24,532 bases of DNA from JBBDSV01 sp040904785. Its GTDB lineage: Bacteria; Actinomycetota; Nitriliruptoria; Nitriliruptorales; Nitriliruptoraceae. The stretch spans positions 1 through 24,532 of the forward strand of contig JBBDSV010000071.1 of the NCBI GenBank assembly GCA_040904785.1, read 5' to 3'. Positions 22,018 to 24,532 of this stretch are shown here, piece by piece (within the stretch, counting starts at the first letter, position 1; each line of letters begins with the position of its first letter). The notes under the pieces were generated by a model. That model searched no databases and had not been told where the DNA came from. It saw nothing but the letters and a program-made list of their open reading frames with translations. Both the position numbers and the translations under genes were made by a program.

Positions 22018-23195
22018 GCGATCTGACCACACGCGACCTCGTCCATCCCGGCACGGCGCCCGGCGAGGACATCCATCTCGAGATCGTCGGTGACGGTGAC
22101 TTCGCGACGGCCGATATGTCCCTGTCGATCGGCCCGGCGCACCCGGCGACCCACGGGGTCTTTCGGATCGTGCTGGAGATGGACGGTGAACGTGTCGTCG
22201 ATGCCCGTCCGGTCATCGGCTACATGCACCGCGGGTTCGAGAAGCTTGCCGAACACCGCGACTATCGCCAGATCAAGGCGCTCGTCAACCGGCACGACTG
22301 GCTGTCGGGGTTCAGCAACGAGATGGGGGTCGCGCTCGCGGTTGAACGGATGCTCGAGATGGAGGTTCCCGAGCGCGCGCAGTGGATCCGCATGCTGCTC
22401 GCCGAGTGGAATCGCATCCTCAACCATCTCATGTTCGTCGGATCGTTTGCCATCGAGCTCGGCGCGATCACGCCGATGTTCTACGCGTTCCGTGAACGCG
22501 AGGACATCCAGCATCTGCTTGAGAGTGCGACCGGGGGCCGGCTGCACTTCACCTACAACCAGGTCGGTGGCCTCAAGATCGACCTTCCCAAGGGCTTCCT
22601 GCACCAGTCGCGCGGCTTGGCGGACACCGTGCGCAAACGCCTTCCGGACTACTTCGATCTCGTGCTCGGCAACGACATCTTCCAGGCGCGTACCAAGGGC
22701 GTCGGACCGATGCCTGCCGACGTCGCGCTGTCCTACGGGGTGACCGGCCCGGCGTTGCACGCCACGGGCGTTCCCGAGGACAGTCGCGTCACCGAGCCAT
22801 ATCTCAAGTACGGCGACATCGACGTGCGCGTGCCGGTCGGCGAGAACGGCGACTCGTTCGATCGGTTCTCGTGCCTGCTCAACCGCATCGAAGCCTCCCT
22901 CGACATCATCGATCAGATCCACGACCACATCCCGTCCGGCCCGGTCAACTCCAAGCTGCCGAAGATGGTCAAGGCGCCCGAGGGATCCACGTACGTGCGG
23001 ACCGAGAATCCGCTCGGGCAGCTCGGTTACTGGCTCGAATCGGACGGGGGCCGCACCCCCTGGCGGCTCAAGATGCGCACCCCGTCGTTCTCGAACGTGC
23101 AGGCCATCCCCTACCTGCTGCGCGGCGCGCTCGTGCCCGACGCGGTCGCGGTGCTCGGCAGTGTGTTCTTCGTCGTCGGAGACATCGACCGATGA
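22014..23195 (+). CDS. nuoD2: NADH-quinone oxidoreductase subunit D, second copy
   Basis: A 393-residue NuoD paralogue starting with GTG 22014. The quinone loop SIGPAHPATHGVFRI keeps both histidines (His43, His47). However, the quinone head-group tyrosine (Tyr88 of the first copy, in RMDYLAP) is Trp96 here (NRHDWLSG), within an ungapped alignment. Further changes: YIRPGG becomes YNQVGG (Arg to Gln183), and ESPRGELGY becomes ENPLGQLGY (Leu334, Gln336). It ends in VVGDIDR, so the conserved terminal Asp-Arg is kept. The set suggests altered quinone binding or a different substrate. The gene is followed directly by nuoH2, with nuoE, nuoF and nuoG absent between them. Confidence 0.95.
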   Translation: MSDLTTRDLVHPGTAPGEDIHLEIVGDGDFATADMSLSIGPAHPATHGVFRIVLEMDGERVVDARPVIGYMHRGFEKLAEHRDYRQIKALVNRHDWLSGFSNEMGVALAVERMLEMEVPERAQWIRMLLAEWNRILNHLMFVGSFAIELGAITPMFYAFREREDIQHLLESATGGRLHFTYNQVGGLKIDLPKGFLHQSRGLADTVRKRLPDYFDLVLGNDIFQARTKGVGPMPADVALSYGVTGPALHATGVPEDSRVTEPYLKYGDIDVRVPVGENGDSFDRFSCLLNRIEASLDIIDQIHDHIPSGPVNSKLPKMVKAPEGSTYVRTENPLGQLGYWLESDGGRTPWRLKMRTPSFSNVQAIPYLLRGALVPDAVAVLGSVFFVVGDIDR

Positions 23196-24298
23196 TCGCC
23201 ACCGTTTCCGCCTCGGCCAGCGCGTTCGTCGGTCAAGCGACGTCCATCTTCGCGCTCGACAGCTACGTGTTGTCCCTGGTGCTCAAGATCGCGTTCGTCG
23301 TCGTCATCTTCCTGACGGTTCCGCTCGTCGGCGGCTACCTGGAACACAAGGCGATGGGGCGGATGCAGAACCGTCGCGGACCGGTCGAGGCGGGACCGTT
23401 CGGCTCGCTCCAGCTCGTCGCCGACGGCATCAAGTTCATCCAAAAGGAAGACATCATTCCGCAAGCGGCCGACCGGTGGGTGTTCTCGCTGGCGCCGGCG
23501 CTCACGTTGGTTCCGGTGCTCGTGATCTTCCTCGTCATCCCACTGGGTCCGGGCGTGTTCGCGATCGACCTCGAACTCGGCCTGTTCTTCGCGCTGGCCG
23601 TCGGCTCCGTCGGTGTGCTCGGCATTCTCATGGGTGGCTGGGCCAGCGCGAACAAGTTCTCGCTGATCGGTGGCTTGCGTGCGGGCGGGCAGCTGATCGC
23701 CTACGAACTGCCACTGATCCTCGCCGCGATCACGGTCGCGGTCCAGGCCGGGACGCTGTCGCTCGTGGGCATCGTCGAGGCGCAGGCGAACTTCCTGCTG
23801 CCGGGCACGACGATCAACCTGTGGTATGTGGTGCCGCAGATCGTCTCGTTTGGGATCTTCTTCATCGCCGCGCTCGCCGAACTGTCGCGGCCGCCGTTCG
23901 ACATGCCGATCGCCGATTCCGAGCTCGTGTTCGGGTACATGACCGAGTACACGGGCATCAAGTTCGCGATGTACATGCTCGCCGAGTACGCGGGCATGAT
24001 CATGATGTCGGCGCTCATCGTCGTGCTGTTCCTCGGCGGCTGGCAGCCGCTACCGGGCGTGCCGTTGCCCGGCTGCGACGGCACGGCGGGGATCTTCGAC
24101 TGCGGCGTCGTCGGCACGTTGGCTGGGGTGGGCGTCACGCTGGGCAAGATCTTCGCGATCGTCTTCGTGATCGTCTGGCTGCGCGTCGCCTACCCGCGAC
24201 TGCGTGAGGATCAGCTGCAGCGCTTCTCGTGGCTGGTGCTCGTTCCCTTGTCACTTGCGAACCTCGCCGCCGTCACGATTGCGAAGGTGGTGTTCTGA
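23192..24298 (+). CDS. nuoH2: NADH-quinone oxidoreductase subunit H, second copy
   Basis: A 368-residue NuoH paralogue with about eight membrane helices. It keeps LEHKAMGRMQNRRGPVEAGPFG (about residues 50-71) and RPPFD (233-237), but the following acidic loop reads MPIADSELV where the first copy has LAEAEGELV. Thus Ile240 replaces a conserved Glu and Asp242 replaces another, while Glu244 and Glu252 remain. A two-cysteine loop (GCDGTAGIFDCG) lies between late helices. ATG 23192 overlaps the nuoD2 stop by 4 bases and the stop shares one base with the nuoI2 start. Confidence 0.94.
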   Translation: MIATVSASASAFVGQATSIFALDSYVLSLVLKIAFVVVIFLTVPLVGGYLEHKAMGRMQNRRGPVEAGPFGSLQLVADGIKFIQKEDIIPQAADRWVFSLAPALTLVPVLVIFLVIPLGPGVFAIDLELGLFFALAVGSVGVLGILMGGWASANKFSLIGGLRAGGQLIAYELPLILAAITVAVQAGTLSLVGIVEAQANFLLPGTTINLWYVVPQIVSFGIFFIAALAELSRPPFDMPIADSELVFGYMTEYTGIKFAMYMLAEYAGMIMMSALIVVLFLGGWQPLPGVPLPGCDGTAGIFDCGVVGTLAGVGVTLGKIFAIVFVIVWLRVAYPRLREDQLQRFSWLVLVPLSLANLAAVTIAKVVF

Positions 24299-24532
24299 TG
24301 GCGACGACCTCACTGCCGGGCGTCGGCCTGCTCAAGGGCCTTGCCGTCACGATCAAGTTCCTCGGCAAGCGACCGATCACACAGATGTATCCCAAGGAGC
24401 GGCCGGACCTCCCGCCGCGCACCCGGGGGGTCATCGCGCTGATGGACGAGAACTGCACGGTGTGCATGCTGTGCTCCCGTGAGTGTCCCGACTGGTGCAT
24501 CTACATCGATTCGCACAAGGAAACGGTGCCGC
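24298..24532 (+). CDS. nuoI2: NADH-quinone oxidoreductase subunit I, second copy, N-terminal part
   Basis: The gene runs off the right edge; 78 codons are visible. It begins with an amphipathic stretch (LLKGLAVTIKFLGKRPITQMYP) like an ordinary NuoI and without the transmembrane helix of the first copy. The first 4Fe-4S motif is complete (CTVCMLCSREC: C-x2-C-x2-C-x3-C at residues about 53-63). AAGGTGG (24284-24290) gives a ribosome site. Its position right after nuoH2 follows the canonical order, so nuoJ2, K2, L2, M2 and N2 would be expected beyond the edge. Confidence 0.93.
   Translation, partial: MATTSLPGVGLLKGLAVTIKFLGKRPITQMYPKERPDLPPRTRGVIALMDENCTVCMLCSRECPDWCIYIDSHKETVP

Noticed and set aside
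20224..24532. The second nuo cluster as a recent duplication of the first.
   Set aside because: NuoA, B, C, D and H copies share only the conserved family blocks and differ in many signature residues, so the copies diverged long ago or were acquired separately.
20224..24532. The second cluster as an energy-converting hydrogenase.
   Set aside because: NuoD2 lacks visible CxxC pairs for a Ni-Fe site at its N- and C-termini and keeps the HPxTHG quinone-loop histidines, and a NuoA-type subunit is present.

Overview
This is a high-G+C bacterial window, almost entirely coding and almost entirely on the + strand. It most resembles an actinobacterium. Supporting points are the strong G/C third-position bias, GTG and TTG starts, TANNNT-type -10 boxes, a DUF2993/LmeA-like protein, and a menG - geranylgeranyl-reductase-type gene - nuo - polyprenyl synthase neighbourhood of a kind known from Actinomycetota. 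An acidimicrobial-type lineage is possible but unproven. No tRNA, rRNA, CRISPR array, insertion sequence or convincing terminator was seen, and no gene-free stretch exceeds about 115 bases.

Layout. (1) Bases 1-663, minus strand: the N-terminus of a probable isochorismate synthase (menF, cut by the window edge), preceded in the same unit by a small MerR-like regulator. (2) 703-2792, plus strand: menG (demethylmenaquinone methyltransferase) and a FAD-dependent geranylgeranyl-reductase/MenJ-like enzyme. Between them lies a near-consensus Rex-type palindrome. (3) 2897-17752: a complete 14-gene complex I operon in canonical order, nuoA-B-C-D-E-F-G-H-I-J-K-L-M-N, with overlapping or nearly abutting genes. 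All expected Fe-S ligands (N1a, N1b, N2, N3, N4, N5, N6a, N6b, N7) and the key antiporter Glu/Lys residues checked are present. (4) 17749-20111: a long-chain polyprenyl diphosphate synthase, an LmeA/DUF2993-like secreted or anchored protein, and a family-1 uracil-DNA glycosylase, each coupled tightly to the gene before it. (5) 20224-24532: a second, divergent nuo cluster with its own promoter, nuoA2-B2-C2-D2-H2-I2, running off the right edge. It passes directly from nuoD2 to nuoH2, so the NADH-input genes nuoE, nuoF and nuoG are absent at their usual place.

How the genes fit together. Head-group genes (menF, menG) and tail genes (polyprenyl synthase, MenJ-like reductase) flank the enzyme that reduces menaquinone, so the region reads as a supply-and-use module for menaquinone respiration. 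The Rex-like operator suggests that NADH/NAD+ status controls at least the menJ-nuo transcript. The second cluster would build a complex I-like proton pump with an unknown electron donor. Its NuoD2, NuoB2 and NuoH2 carry substitutions at normally conserved quinone-site or coupling positions, and NuoC2 has a roughly 115-residue low-complexity charged tail. The second complex and its unusual residues are the most interesting part of the window. Second EFG-less nuo clusters are, to my recollection, already known in Streptomyces, so the novelty lies in the details and the arrangement rather than in the existence of such a cluster.
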